The notes beneath the pieces are model-generated. The model had not been told where the DNA came from. It saw only the letters and a list, made by a program, of their open reading frames with translations, and ran no database searches. A stretch of 64,000 bases of DNA from Lichenicoccus sp964247695. GTDB taxonomy: Bacteria > Pseudomonadota > Alphaproteobacteria > Acetobacterales > Acetobacteraceae. Location: the NCBI GenBank assembly GCA_964247695.1, contig CAXTVI010000018.1, forward strand, positions 24,098 through 88,097, in the 5' to 3' direction. Every line of letters starts with the position of its first letter. Within the stretch, counting starts at the first letter, position 1. Positions 25,845-36,264 of this stretch are shown piece after piece. The translations under genes and the position numbers were made by a program.

Positions 25845-27725
25845 TCATTCCCCGATCGCCGCGGCGCCCGGGTGCCGGCGGTCGATGCCGCCATAGACCA
25901 GGTTGCCGCCCGACGGCGCGGTTCCGATTGCCGGCCCACCGACCAGGATGCCCTGCGCCGAGCCCCAGGCGGCATGGGTCTGGAACACGTAGCCTTCGCG
26001 GGTAAGCGCCTCGGTCGTGGCCGCCGGGAGGGCCCCGGGCTCCATCTCGACCGGTTCTGGACGCCATTGCTCGTGGATGCGGCCGTCGTCGATCGCCTGC
26101 TGGATGCTCTGGTGGTAGTCCACCACGCCCAGGATCGCCGACAGGGTGATGGTCGGGATGCGCGATCCGCCCGGCGAGCCGATGACCATGACGACGTGGC
26201 CGTCGCGGGACAGGATGGTCGGCGACATCGAGGAGAGCGGGGTCTTGCCGGGGGCGATCGCGTTGGCGGCGCTGCCGACCAGACCGTACATGTTCGACGC
26301 TCCCGCCTTCGCCGAGAAATCATCCATCTCGTCGTTGAGCGTGATCCCGGTGCCCGGCGCCATCACCTGCGCGCCGAACCAGCCGTTCAGCGTGTAGGTC
26401 ACCGAGACGGCCTCGCCCTGCCGGTCGATGATCGAGTAGTGCGTGGTCTCCTGCTTCTCGGCGACACCACCGGAGCGGGCCTGCTTCAGGGCGGGCGCCG
26501 CGACCAGCGGCACCAGGTCGGCCGAGGGAGTCGCATGATCGATCGGCATCGCGCGCCGGATTGCCGCCGCATAGGCGGGATCGACCAGGCGGGCGACCGG
26601 ATCGCGCACCCAGTCCGGATCGCCCAGTCCCTGGCGGTCGGAATAGGCGTGACGCATCGCCTCGACCTCGCGCTGGATCGCGGCCGGCGTGTGGTAGCCC
26701 AAGCCCGCCATGTCATAGCCGCCGAGGATGTTCAGAATTTCGCATAGCGCCACTCCGCCTCCGGATGGCGGCGGCGCGGTGTCGATATGATAGCCACGGT
26801 AGGTGCAGGTCAGCGGACGCAGCGTACGTATTTTGTAGGCCGCGAAGTCGCGCATCGACAGCAGGCCGCCTGCCTTGCTGCTGGCCGAGACCATCGCGCG
26901 TGCCGCCGCTCCGTCATAGAACGCGGGCGCGCCGTGCTCGCTGATCTCGGCCAGCAGGCGTGCGAGGTCCGCCTGCACCAGCCGGTCGCCGGCCTCGTAC
27001 GGCGTGCCGTCCGGGCGCAGGAACACCCGGCGCAAGGCCGGATCGGCGCGGAAGCCCGCCGTCGTGGTGTGCAGCAAGGCTGCGTCGCCGGGACCAAGCA
27101 CGAAGCCGTCCCGGGCCAGCGCGATCGCCGGCGCCATCACCACGGCGCGCGGCAGGCTGCCGTATTCGCGCAGCGCCGTCTCCAGGCCCAGCACGCTGCC
27201 CGGTACGCCTACTGCCTTCCAGCCGATTTCCGACAGCTTCGGCACCACGTTGCCGCCGGCGTCCTGGAACATCGTCGCAGTCGCGGCCAGCGGCGCGCGC
27301 TCGCGGAAATCGAGGAACACGGCATGGCCATCCGGCTGGCGCAGGGTCATGAACCCGCCGCCGCCGATGTTGCCGGCGGCCGGATAGACCACGGCGAGCG
27401 CATAGCCGACGGCCACCGCGGCATCCACCGCGTTGCCGCCCCGGGCCAGGATGTCAGCCCCCACCCGGGAGGCCAGCGCCTGCGCGGTGACCACCATCCC
27501 ATGCGGCGCACCCACGGGCGCCGCCGGATCGGTGGGCGACGCGGCGCCGGTAAAGGCGAGCGGATCGGCAGCGCGCGCCTGCATGCCTGGACCGGGCATG
27601 GGCACGGCCAGCAGCGCGGACGCCGCCAGCGATGCCGCGCGCCGGGTCAGGCGGATGCGCTGAAAGGCGGCAGGCCGTATGGCGGCTTGTGCAGCCCCGC
27701 TGGTGAGAGGGTGAAGATCTCGCAT
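25845..27725 (-). CDS. ggt: gamma-glutamyltransferase
   Basis: A 626-residue periplasmic Ntn hydrolase that cleaves glutathione and transfers gamma-glutamyl groups. A basic N-terminus and hydrophobic stretch (RAASLAASALLAVPMPGPGMQARA) form the signal peptide. Autoprocessing creates the catalytic Thr427 in ETTHYSIID. The large-subunit GNAVDAAVAVGYALAVVYPAAGNIGGGGFM and the small-subunit LNDEMDDFS and GGSRI blocks are all present. No start codon exists after the methionine aminopeptidase stop until the signal-peptide core, so the ATG at 27725, overlapping map by 79 bp, is the likely start. Confidence 0.93.
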   Translation of the reverse strand: MRDLHPLTSGAAQAAIRPAAFQRIRLTRRAASLAASALLAVPMPGPGMQARAADPLAFTGAASPTDPAAPVGAPHGMVVTAQALASRVGADILARGGNAVDAAVAVGYALAVVYPAAGNIGGGGFMTLRQPDGHAVFLDFRERAPLAATATMFQDAGGNVVPKLSEIGWKAVGVPGSVLGLETALREYGSLPRAVVMAPAIALARDGFVLGPGDAALLHTTTAGFRADPALRRVFLRPDGTPYEAGDRLVQADLARLLAEISEHGAPAFYDGAAARAMVSASSKAGGLLSMRDFAAYKIRTLRPLTCTYRGYHIDTAPPPSGGGVALCEILNILGGYDMAGLGYHTPAAIQREVEAMRHAYSDRQGLGDPDWVRDPVARLVDPAYAAAIRRAMPIDHATPSADLVPLVAAPALKQARSGGVAEKQETTHYSIIDRQGEAVSVTYTLNGWFGAQVMAPGTGITLNDEMDDFSAKAGASNMYGLVGSAANAIAPGKTPLSSMSPTILSRDGHVVMVIGSPGGSRIPTITLSAILGVVDYHQSIQQAIDDGRIHEQWRPEPVEMEPGALPAATTEALTREGYVFQTHAAWGSAQGILVGGPAIGTAPSGGNLVYGGIDRRHPGAAAIGE

Positions 27726-28471
27726 CCGTCCTCCGTCACGCCGACCATGTGTTCGAACTGTGCGGACAGACTGCGGTCCCTGGTCACGGCGGTCCAGCCA
27801 TCATCCAGGATTTTCACGTCCGGACGACCGGCATTCACCATCGGCTCGATCGTGAAGAACATGCCGGGCGCCAGCACGATGCCATCGCCGGGCTTGCCGA
27901 AATGCAGGATGTTGGGCGCCTCGTGGAAGCGCTGGCCGATGCCGTGGCCGCAGAAGTCGCGCACGACGGAGAAGCGCTGCTGCTCGACATAGGCCTGGAT
28001 CGCGTGCCCGAGGTCGCCAAGCGTGCGGCCCGGCTGCACCGCCGCGAGCCCGCGCTGCAGCGCCTCGTAGGTCACGTCGATCAGCACCGAAGCCCGGCGG
28101 GGGATCTGGCCGACCACGTACATGCGGCTGCTGTCGCCGTACCAGCCATCCAGGATGGAGGTGACGTCGATGTTCAGGATGTCGCCTTCCTGCAGCCGCC
28201 GGTCACCCGGGATGCCGTGGCAGACGACATGGTTGATCGAGATGCAGGAGGATTTCGGATAGCCGCGATAGTTCAGCGTCGCCGGCGTGGCGTGGTGATC
28301 CAGGGTGAACTCATGGATCAGCCGGTCGAGCTCCCCGGTCGTGACGCCGAGCTTCACGTGCGGCGTGATCATGTCCAGCGTCAGCGCCGCGAGGCGGCCG
28401 GCCTCGCGCATGCCGGCGAAATGCTCCGCCGGATGCAGGATGATGCGCCGTCCTTCCGCCTCACCATCCAT
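27647..28471 (-). CDS. map: methionine aminopeptidase, type I
   Basis: A 274-residue dinuclear metalloenzyme that removes the initiator methionine from nascent proteins. Metal ligands are visible in order: NIDVT, WYGDSSRMY, GHGIG, FTIEPM and QFEHMVGV. Substrate-pocket SSCISINHVVCHGIP is also typical. Slightly longer at both ends than E. coli Map (264). Its 3' end overlaps the start of ggt on the same strand, so the two may be co-transcribed. Confidence 0.95.
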   Translation of the reverse strand: MDGEAEGRRIILHPAEHFAGMREAGRLAALTLDMITPHVKLGVTTGELDRLIHEFTLDHHATPATLNYRGYPKSSCISINHVVCHGIPGDRRLQEGDILNIDVTSILDGWYGDSSRMYVVGQIPRRASVLIDVTYEALQRGLAAVQPGRTLGDLGHAIQAYVEQQRFSVVRDFCGHGIGQRFHEAPNILHFGKPGDGIVLAPGMFFTIEPMVNAGRPDVKILDDGWTAVTRDRSLSAQFEHMVGVTEDGCEIFTLSPAGLHKPPYGLPPFSASA

Positions 28472-28632
28472 GCCCCGGCCTCCCGCTTTCCGACAGACCC
28501 CGGTCCTTCGACAAGTCCATCTAATCCCAACAGCCCAGGAAAATGAGCGGGCGGCAGGCGCAAAGCAAGAGCGGTGACGGACCCCGGCCGGCGTTCTTTC
28601 AGCCGACCTGCTTTAGACCGGCGTTCCCGCGG

Positions 28633-29823
28633 TCAGGCTTCTTCGCGGGCAGGACCCGACGCGGCCGTCCCGGCATCGGTCATCCGCAGCCGTGCGGCGT
28701 GGCGGACATGTGCCAGCACGCGGCGGAAGCGGGCACCGGCCAGATGCACCCGGGCGCCGGCAAACGAATAGCGCGAGAGGTGGGCGGCGTGGCCTGCGTG
28801 GCCGAAGTTGAAGCGGAAGGCGGTGAGGTGCATGGCCAGCCTGCCGTGCGCTGAATGCCGGCGGTGATGGCGCCCCAGCCAGCCACCGCGCGCGGCCGGC
28901 TCTTCGGAGACCAGTGTCATGCCGGCCGCGAGCGGTCTCGCGGCCGGCCTGGCCTCGATCGGCACGCCCTCGCGCTGGAAACCGGCATCGAGGATGTTGG
29001 TCATCATGGCGCTGCGCTGCGGATTGCTGCGCGCACCGAGGATGACGCCGATCAGCCTGACATTCCCACGCGTCGCCGACGAGACCATGTTGTGCCCGGC
29101 ATCCGTGGTGAAGCCGGTCTTCAAACCATCGGCGCCGGGGTAGCTGCGCAGCATCGGGTCGTGATTGGCGATGTAGCGGCCATGGAACATGAAGGCCGGC
29201 ACGGAGAAGTAGTGGTACTGGTCCGGGAAGTCGCGGATCAGGCTGCGCGCCAGGATGGCGAAGTCGCGCGCCGTCGAGACCTGCTGCGGATCGGGCAGGC
29301 CCGAGGCGTTGCGGAAGGTCGTGTTGCTCATGCCCAGCAGGCGGGCCTGCTGCGTCATGACCTGCGCGAAGCGCCGCTCGTCGCCGCCGCCCATCATCTC
29401 GCCGAGTGCTGCGGCGGCGTCGTTGGCGGACTTGGTGACGAGGGCGAGGATGGCCTGCTCGACGGTGACATAGGTGCCCGGCACCAGGCCGAGCTTCGAC
29501 GGCTCCATCGACGCCGCGTGCAGCGAGACCGGCACCGCCTGGTCGAGGTTCATCCGGTTCGCGCGCAACGACTGGAACGCCAGGTACAGCGTCATCAGCT
29601 TGGTAAGGCTGGCTGGGTAGCGCTGCAGGTCGGGATTGTATTGCTGCAGCACCTGGCCGGTCTGTGCGTCCACCACGAAGGAGCTGACCTGCCCGACATA
29701 TTGCGCGCGGGCCGGAGAGGCGCCCACGCCGACGGCACAGGCAACTCCGGCCGCGAGCAGCGAGCGCCACCCGAAGCGGCTCAGTCCCGAGCCGCGAAGC
29801 CCTGCGCTCTCCCCTGCAGCCAT
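28633..29823 (-). CDS. dacF: D-alanyl-D-alanine carboxypeptidase (PBP5/6 type)
   Basis: A 396-residue penicillin-binding protein that trims the terminal D-Ala from peptidoglycan stems. A signal peptide ends at SPARAQ. The three active-site motifs are SLTK (residues 72-75), SAN (132-134) and KTG in GADGLKTGFT. The last 90 residues are Arg/His-rich and lack a clear amphipathic membrane anchor, unlike PBP5. ATG at 29823 is preferred for the GGGGG run upstream; ATG at 29850 adds nine residues. Confidence 0.92.
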   Translation of the reverse strand: MAAGESAGLRGSGLSRFGWRSLLAAGVACAVGVGASPARAQYVGQVSSFVVDAQTGQVLQQYNPDLQRYPASLTKLMTLYLAFQSLRANRMNLDQAVPVSLHAASMEPSKLGLVPGTYVTVEQAILALVTKSANDAAAALGEMMGGGDERRFAQVMTQQARLLGMSNTTFRNASGLPDPQQVSTARDFAILARSLIRDFPDQYHYFSVPAFMFHGRYIANHDPMLRSYPGADGLKTGFTTDAGHNMVSSATRGNVRLIGVILGARSNPQRSAMMTNILDAGFQREGVPIEARPAARPLAAGMTLVSEEPAARGGWLGRHHRRHSAHGRLAMHLTAFRFNFGHAGHAAHLSRYSFAGARVHLAGARFRRVLAHVRHAARLRMTDAGTAASGPAREEA

Positions 29824-30193
29824 GCGCCGTCCCCCGCTGCCTCGCCGCATGGCAAGGCACTAAGCCCAGTCAAACCCCACCCGCAACGCCGATCTTCGGC
29901 TGCCTCGCATCGGCGTGATGACGTGACCGTAATCTGGCGCAGAGCCGCGCGTCCACTGGATTCTCGTCCAATCATAATGACTTGGCCGCATTTTTTACGC
30001 CCGGCAGTGAAAGCCGGGCCGCAATGGTGGTCCCGCGGGCTCGCGCCGGCGCTTTCAACAGGCGGCCGATATCCAATATAACGTGACGATGCAGACCATG
30101 CCGCGCGCCACACCATGCAGCAGCCCGGAGCGCGACGTGCTCGCGACTCGCGTGCTTGCGGCTTCTCGCCGGCGGCCCCATCTGCGGCTCAGG
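29824..30193. other. divergent intergenic region between dacF and clpS
   Basis: About 370 bp with no convincing gene. An open frame continuous with clpS begins at ATG 30083 but its first 37 residues are Arg-rich and unlike any ClpS. The region around 29975-30000 is locally AT-rich. It contains a candidate promoter for clpS at 30053-30082 and presumably one for dacF. Confidence 0.5.
30053..30082 (+). promoter_or_regulatory. candidate sigma-70 promoter for clpS
   Basis: TTTCAA (30053-30058) and TATAAC (30077-30082) are 18 bp apart. This would place the transcript start about 100 bp upstream of the clpS ATG. By-eye match to consensus only. Confidence 0.35.
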
Positions 30194-30538
30194 ATGAGCG
30201 ATACAGACAAGAACCGGCCGGGCGGGCCTCCGGGCGATACCAACCCGAACACCGGGGTGGTGGTCAAGGCGCGGCCGCGCACGCGCAAGCCGGCGATGTA
30301 CAAGGTCCTCATGCTGAACGACGACTACACGCCGATGGAGTTCGTCGTGCATGTCCTCGAGCGCTTCTTCCAGAAGAACCGCGAGGAAGCGACCCGGATC
30401 ATGCTGCACGTGCACAAGCGCGGTGTCGGGGTGTGCGGCGTGTTCACCTACGAGGTAGCCGAGACCAAGGTCACTCAGGTGATGGATCTCGCGCGGCAGA
30501 ACCAGCATCCGCTGCAATGCACGATCGAGAAGGACTGA
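30194..30538 (+). CDS. clpS: ATP-dependent Clp protease adaptor ClpS
   Basis: A 114-residue adaptor that recognises N-degron substrates and hands them to ClpAP. The N-terminal 35 residues are a flexible, basic tail; the core has the conserved YKVLMLNDDYTPMEFVVHVL, the HVHKRGVGVCGVFTYEVAETK block and QHPLQCTIEKD end. ATG at 30194 is chosen because the conserved part and usual length begin there. It is followed by a clear terminator and then clpA, its partner. Confidence 0.94.
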   Translation: MSDTDKNRPGGPPGDTNPNTGVVVKARPRTRKPAMYKVLMLNDDYTPMEFVVHVLERFFQKNREEATRIMLHVHKRGVGVCGVFTYEVAETKVTQVMDLARQNQHPLQCTIEKD

Positions 30539-30631
30539 CCCAGGGCGGCTCGGTCATTGCCTTTTCTTAAGCTGCCCCTTCGCCGGCCAAGCCCTTTGCG
30601 GATCATCAACCCGTCCCCATTTCGAGAGCAG

Positions 30632-30654
30632 CGCCTCGACTGAGGCGTTTTCTC
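30632..30654 (+). terminator. rho-independent terminator after clpS
   Basis: CGCCTC (30632-30637) pairs with GAGGCG (30642-30647) around a GACT loop, followed by TTTTCTCT. It sits 94 bp after the clpS stop and about 100 bp before clpA, so clpA should have its own promoter. Confidence 0.75.
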
Positions 30655-30687
30655 TGGCCTTCGTCGCGAAACACTCCAAAGATATCT

Positions 30688-30706
30688 TCCTGACAGCGCG
30701 TCAGGA
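30688..30706 (+). promoter_or_regulatory. inverted repeat in the clpA leader
   Basis: TCCTGAC (30688-30694) and GTCAGGA (30700-30706) form a perfect 7-bp inverted repeat with a 5-nt centre, ending 50 bp before the clpA ATG. It could be an operator or a hairpin in the leader; there is no T-run after it. Confidence 0.4.
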
Positions 30707-30756
30707 CCATTCCCGGTGCGTTTGTCGGCCTGGCCTGTTCGGAAGGAGCGTCATCG

Positions 30757-33123
<2,367 letters not shown>

Positions 33124-33141
33124 GGTCCATACAGCGAGATG

Positions 33142-33174
33142 CGCCGGCACCTCCGAAGGCGGGTGCCGGCGTTT
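33142..33174 (+). terminator. terminator between clpA and the PPK2 gene
   Basis: A perfect 10-bp stem, CGCCGGCACC (33142-33151) with GGTGCCGGCG (33162-33171), encloses a 10-nt loop and is followed by TTT. It lies between the convergent clpA and PPK2 genes and may serve both directions. Confidence 0.7.
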
Positions 33175-33180
33175 CCGTGC

Positions 33181-34062
33181 TCAGGTGTCCTGCTGCAACG
33201 CTTGCCGCGACTGCTCGAGGACTTTACGGCTGGCCGGCGTCGGCGGCCGCAGGACAAGGTCTTCCAGGGCGTCGATCATCGCCTGCACCACGACCAGGTG
33301 CGCGAACCACTTGTGGTCTGCCGGCACCACGAACCACGGCGCCTTGGGGCGCGCGGTCTGCCGGATCGCCTCCTCGTAGGCGTCCTGATAGCCGTCCCAC
33401 AGGCTCCGCTCCTTGAGGTCGGCCGCCGAGAACTTCCAGTTCTTGCCAGGGTCGTCGAGCCGCGCCAGCAGCCGCTCGCGCTGTTCCTCCTTGGAGATGT
33501 GCAGGAAGAATTTCAGCACCACGATGCCCTGGCGCCCGAGATAGCGCTCGAAGGCACGGATATCCTGGTAGCGGTGCTTCCAGAACCGGTCGCCACGCAG
33601 CGTCTCGGGGATCTTCTGGCCGTCGATCAGCTCCGGATGCAGACGCGTGACCAGCACCTCCTCGTAGTGGCTGCGGTTGAAGATGCCGATCTGGCCACGC
33701 AGCGGCAGCGCCGCGTGGATCCGCCAGAGGAAGTCGTGCCCGAGCTCGACCGGACCCGGCTGCTTGAACGCATGCACGGCGACCCCTTGCGGATTTACGC
33801 CGGACATGACGCGCCGGATGGTGCCGTCCTTGCCGCCGCCATCCATCGCCTGGAACACCGCGAGCACCGACCAGCGACCATCCGCATAGAGCTGCTGCTG
33901 CAGTTCCGACAGCCGCTCCACCCCCAGCGCCAGCATCGCCTCACCGGCTTCCTTGCCGAATTCGACACCGCCCTTGTCGTCCGGATCGTGGTCGGCAAGC
34001 CTGAAGCCGTCGCCCTTGCCGATGCGGTAGCGCTCGAACAGCGGCTTCAGGTCGGGCGCCAT
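33181..34062 (-). CDS. ppk2: polyphosphate kinase 2 family (class III-like)
   Basis: A 293-residue nucleotide kinase using polyphosphate as donor. Walker A is MDGGGKDGT (residues 72-80). Walker B-like GQIGIFNRSHYEEVLVTRLHPE at about 123-144 has the Asn-Arg-Ser-His form I associate with class III PPK2, which phosphorylates AMP and ADP. The Arg/Lys-rich lid helix (KEEQRERLLARLDDPGKNWKFSAADLKER) follows. It starts 4 bp after the SDR gene on the same strand, making ohr-SDR-ppk2 an apparent operon. Confidence 0.9.
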   Translation of the reverse strand: MAPDLKPLFERYRIGKGDGFRLADHDPDDKGGVEFGKEAGEAMLALGVERLSELQQQLYADGRWSVLAVFQAMDGGGKDGTIRRVMSGVNPQGVAVHAFKQPGPVELGHDFLWRIHAALPLRGQIGIFNRSHYEEVLVTRLHPELIDGQKIPETLRGDRFWKHRYQDIRAFERYLGRQGIVVLKFFLHISKEEQRERLLARLDDPGKNWKFSAADLKERSLWDGYQDAYEEAIRQTARPKAPWFVVPADHKWFAHLVVVQAMIDALEDLVLRPPTPASRKVLEQSRQALQQDT

Positions 34063-34066
34063 CGGA

Positions 34067-34822
34067 TCAGCCGGTTCGCTTGATCTGGAACGGACCCGCC
34101 GACTGGCAGGTCGGCATCAGCTCAAGCCGGTTGATGTTGACGTGCTCCGGCAGTCCCACAACCCACGCGACGGTCTCGGCGATATCGTCGGGCGTCAGCG
34201 GCTGGGTACCCTCATAGACCTTGGCCGCCTTGGCGGCGTCGCCGCCGAAGCGGACCTGGCTGAACTCGCTGCCGCCGACCAGGCCGGGCTCGATGTCGGT
34301 CACCCGGACGTTGGTGCCGGCGAGATCCGCCTTCAGGTTCAGGATGAACTGCCGCACGAACGCCTTGGTCGCGCCATAGACGTTGCCGCCCGGATACGGG
34401 TAGGCGCCGGCGATGCTGCCGATGGTCACCACGTGGCCGCGGTTGCGCTCGACCATGCCGGGCAGCAGCGCGTGGGTGATCTGCACGAGCCCGGTCACGT
34501 TGGTCGCGATCATCTGCTCCCAGTCGGCCAGCTTCACCTCCTGTGCCGGGCCCAGCCCGAGTGCGAGGCCCGCATTGTTGACCAGCACGTCGACCTCCCG
34601 CCACTCGGACGGCAGGCTGTCCGGCAGCGCCGCGAGGGCTGCGGCGTCATTCATGTCGAGAACAAGCGGGTGCAGCGAGCTGCCCAATTCTTCGGCCAGC
34701 GTGTGGAGCCGGTCCTGCCGTCGGCCGGTGGCGATCACCCGATGGCCGTCATGCACGAAGCGGCGGGCAATCGAACGACCGAAGCCGGCGGTGGCTCCGG
34801 TGACCAGGATGGTGCGATTCAT
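34067..34822 (-). CDS. short-chain dehydrogenase, YdfG-like
   Basis: A 251-residue NAD(P)-dependent SDR. The cofactor motif is TGATAGFG near the N-terminus; NNAG follows at about residue 86; the catalytic Ser-Tyr-Lys is in GSIAGAYPYPGGNVYGATKAF. The C-terminal DDIAETVAWVVGLPEHVNINRLELMP closely recalls YdfG, an NADP-dependent 3-hydroxy acid (serine, malonic semialdehyde) dehydrogenase; substrate remains inferred. ATGA overlap with the ohr stop fixes the start at 34822 and indicates coupling. Confidence 0.9.
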   Translation of the reverse strand: MNRTILVTGATAGFGRSIARRFVHDGHRVIATGRRQDRLHTLAEELGSSLHPLVLDMNDAAALAALPDSLPSEWREVDVLVNNAGLALGLGPAQEVKLADWEQMIATNVTGLVQITHALLPGMVERNRGHVVTIGSIAGAYPYPGGNVYGATKAFVRQFILNLKADLAGTNVRVTDIEPGLVGGSEFSQVRFGGDAAKAAKVYEGTQPLTPDDIAETVAWVVGLPEHVNINRLELMPTCQSAGPFQIKRTG

Positions 34823-35229
34823 AGGGTTTCCAGTTCGACCGTGATGTTGTTGCGGGTGGCTTTCGAATACGGGCAGAGCTCGTGCGCCTTCTGCACCAGC
34901 GTCTCCGCCTGGGCGCGCTCGACGCCGTCGATCCTGGTCTTCAGGACCACCGACAGCCTGAAATCTCGGTTCTCGGTCTGCAACGTCACCACGGCGGTGA
35001 CGGAGACGTTCTCGGGCTTGAGCTTCAGGGCTTCCGCCGCCGCCAGCACCGCCTGCCCGAAGCACGCGGAATAACCGGCGGCGAACAGCGCCTCCGGATT
35101 GGTGGCAGCGGGATTGCTGGGCGTGCCGTCCGGCCGTGGCACGGCCAGGTCGAGCGAGATCACCCCGTCGCTGCTGTCCACGTGCCCGTTGCGTCCGGCG
35201 ACCGTCGTCGCCTCGGTCGTGAATGCCAC
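34819..35229 (-). CDS. ohr: organic hydroperoxide resistance protein Ohr/OsmC
   Basis: A 136-residue cysteine peroxidase that reduces organic hydroperoxides. The peroxidatic and resolving cysteines are Cys56 (AGYSACFGQA) and Cys119 (HELCPYSKATR), in the Ohr-type contexts. The N-terminus FTTEATTVAGRNGHVDSSDG is typical. The start is a GTG at 35229 with GGAG about 9 bp upstream; no ATG lies in the right place. No OhrR (MarR) gene is adjacent. It is translationally coupled to the SDR gene. Confidence 0.92.
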   Translation of the reverse strand: MAFTTEATTVAGRNGHVDSSDGVISLDLAVPRPDGTPSNPAATNPEALFAAGYSACFGQAVLAAAEALKLKPENVSVTAVVTLQTENRDFRLSVVLKTRIDGVERAQAETLVQKAHELCPYSKATRNNITVELETL

Positions 35230-35317
35230 CCTGGATCTCCTTGTCTGCGGCCGCCAGCGAGAGATGTCGCGCGGCCCTGAGGCGGAGCAACGCGAGGTCG
35301 GCGGCAAGGTTGGCCCT

Positions 35318-35587
35318 TCACATATCGCGTCGCGCCTTGGCCACCAGGTGCTGCAGTGCCGCCTGGCCGGCGATATGACGACCGTCCGGCCCGAACAGGC
35401 GCAGATTGAGCCACGATGGCGCCGGCAACATCTCGGCCACCCGTCCAAGGGCTGCCTCCCGCGTGCCGAAATGCTCGTGCCGGTCCGGCTGCAGGTCCAC
35501 GGGGCGGCGCCGCTGATCGAGTGTTCCGGCCGGCGGCGGCGGAATGCCCGGAACCGGCTCGTTCCTGAAGGCGAGAGTGTATGGCAT
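35318..35587 (-). CDS. small hypothetical protein
   Basis: An 89-residue product starting MPYTLAFRNEPVPGIPPPP, with a Pro-rich head, a charged middle and a globular-looking end NLRLFGPDGRHIAGQAALQHLVAKARRDM. Composition is that of a real protein, unlike the other frames over this stretch. I do not recognise a family. It lies 88 bp upstream of ohr on the same strand and is divergent from yqgE. Start at 35587 is the first Met of the plausible part. Confidence 0.55.
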   Translation of the reverse strand: MPYTLAFRNEPVPGIPPPPAGTLDQRRRPVDLQPDRHEHFGTREAALGRVAEMLPAPSWLNLRLFGPDGRHIAGQAALQHLVAKARRDM

Positions 35588-35651
35588 GCACCCATCCGGT
35601 TTCACGACACGCGCCGCTTGCACAGCACCCGCATCCTGCCACATCTGAGGC

Positions 35652-36233
35652 ATGTTCTCACTGCAGCCAGATCCCGACGCCAGCCTGACCGGCCGCCTGC
35701 TGATCGCCATGCCCGCCTTGGTGTCGTCGCCCTTCGCCCAGACCGTGGTGTTCCTCTGTGCCCACTCTGCCGAAGAGGGCGCGATGGGACTGGTCGTCAA
35801 CCGACGCCTCGGCCAGCCTGGCTTCGACGACCTGCTCGAACAGCTCGGCGTCGCCCCGATCCCGCCGCGCCGGCGCATCACGCTCTGCGCTGGCGGCCCG
35901 GTGGAGAATTCGCGCGGCTTCGTGCTGCACAGCGCGGACTGGACCGGAGACGGCAGCCTGGCGGTGGATGACGACATCGTGCTGACGGCGAGCCTAGACG
36001 TGCTGAAGGTGATCGCCGACGGCGCCGGTCCGCGCCAGGCCCTGCTCGCCCTGGGCCATGCGACCTGGGAGCCGGGCCAGCTCGAGACCGAGATCCAGCA
36101 GAACGCCTGGCTGTCGGCGCCGGCCACCGAGGCGATCGTGTTCGGCTCCGAGCATGACAGCAAATGGCGCCGGGCCCTCGCCTCGCTCAGGATCGATCCG
36201 ATCCGGCTGTCCAGCGTCGTCGGCCACGCCTGA
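35652..36233 (+). CDS. YqgE/AlgH family protein
   Basis: A 193-residue cytosolic protein of the DUF179 family. Hallmarks are SLTGRLLIAMPAL near the start, FLCAHSAEEGAMGLVVNR, LCAGGPVENSRGFVLHS and GHATWEPGQLETEIQQNAWL. The biochemical role is unknown; AlgH is linked to alginate regulation in Pseudomonas. It starts 65 bp from the divergent small gene and converges on the HAD gene. Confidence 0.92.
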   Translation: MFSLQPDPDASLTGRLLIAMPALVSSPFAQTVVFLCAHSAEEGAMGLVVNRRLGQPGFDDLLEQLGVAPIPPRRRITLCAGGPVENSRGFVLHSADWTGDGSLAVDDDIVLTASLDVLKVIADGAGPRQALLALGHATWEPGQLETEIQQNAWLSAPATEAIVFGSEHDSKWRRALASLRIDPIRLSSVVGHA

Positions 36234-36264
36234 GAAGCTGCTTGCGACCGCCTTAGGCCCCGCG

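Noticed and set aside
30083..30193. N-terminal extension of ClpS from ATG 30083
   Set aside because: The extra 37 residues are Arg-rich and unlike ClpS, and the candidate promoter box ends right at this ATG.
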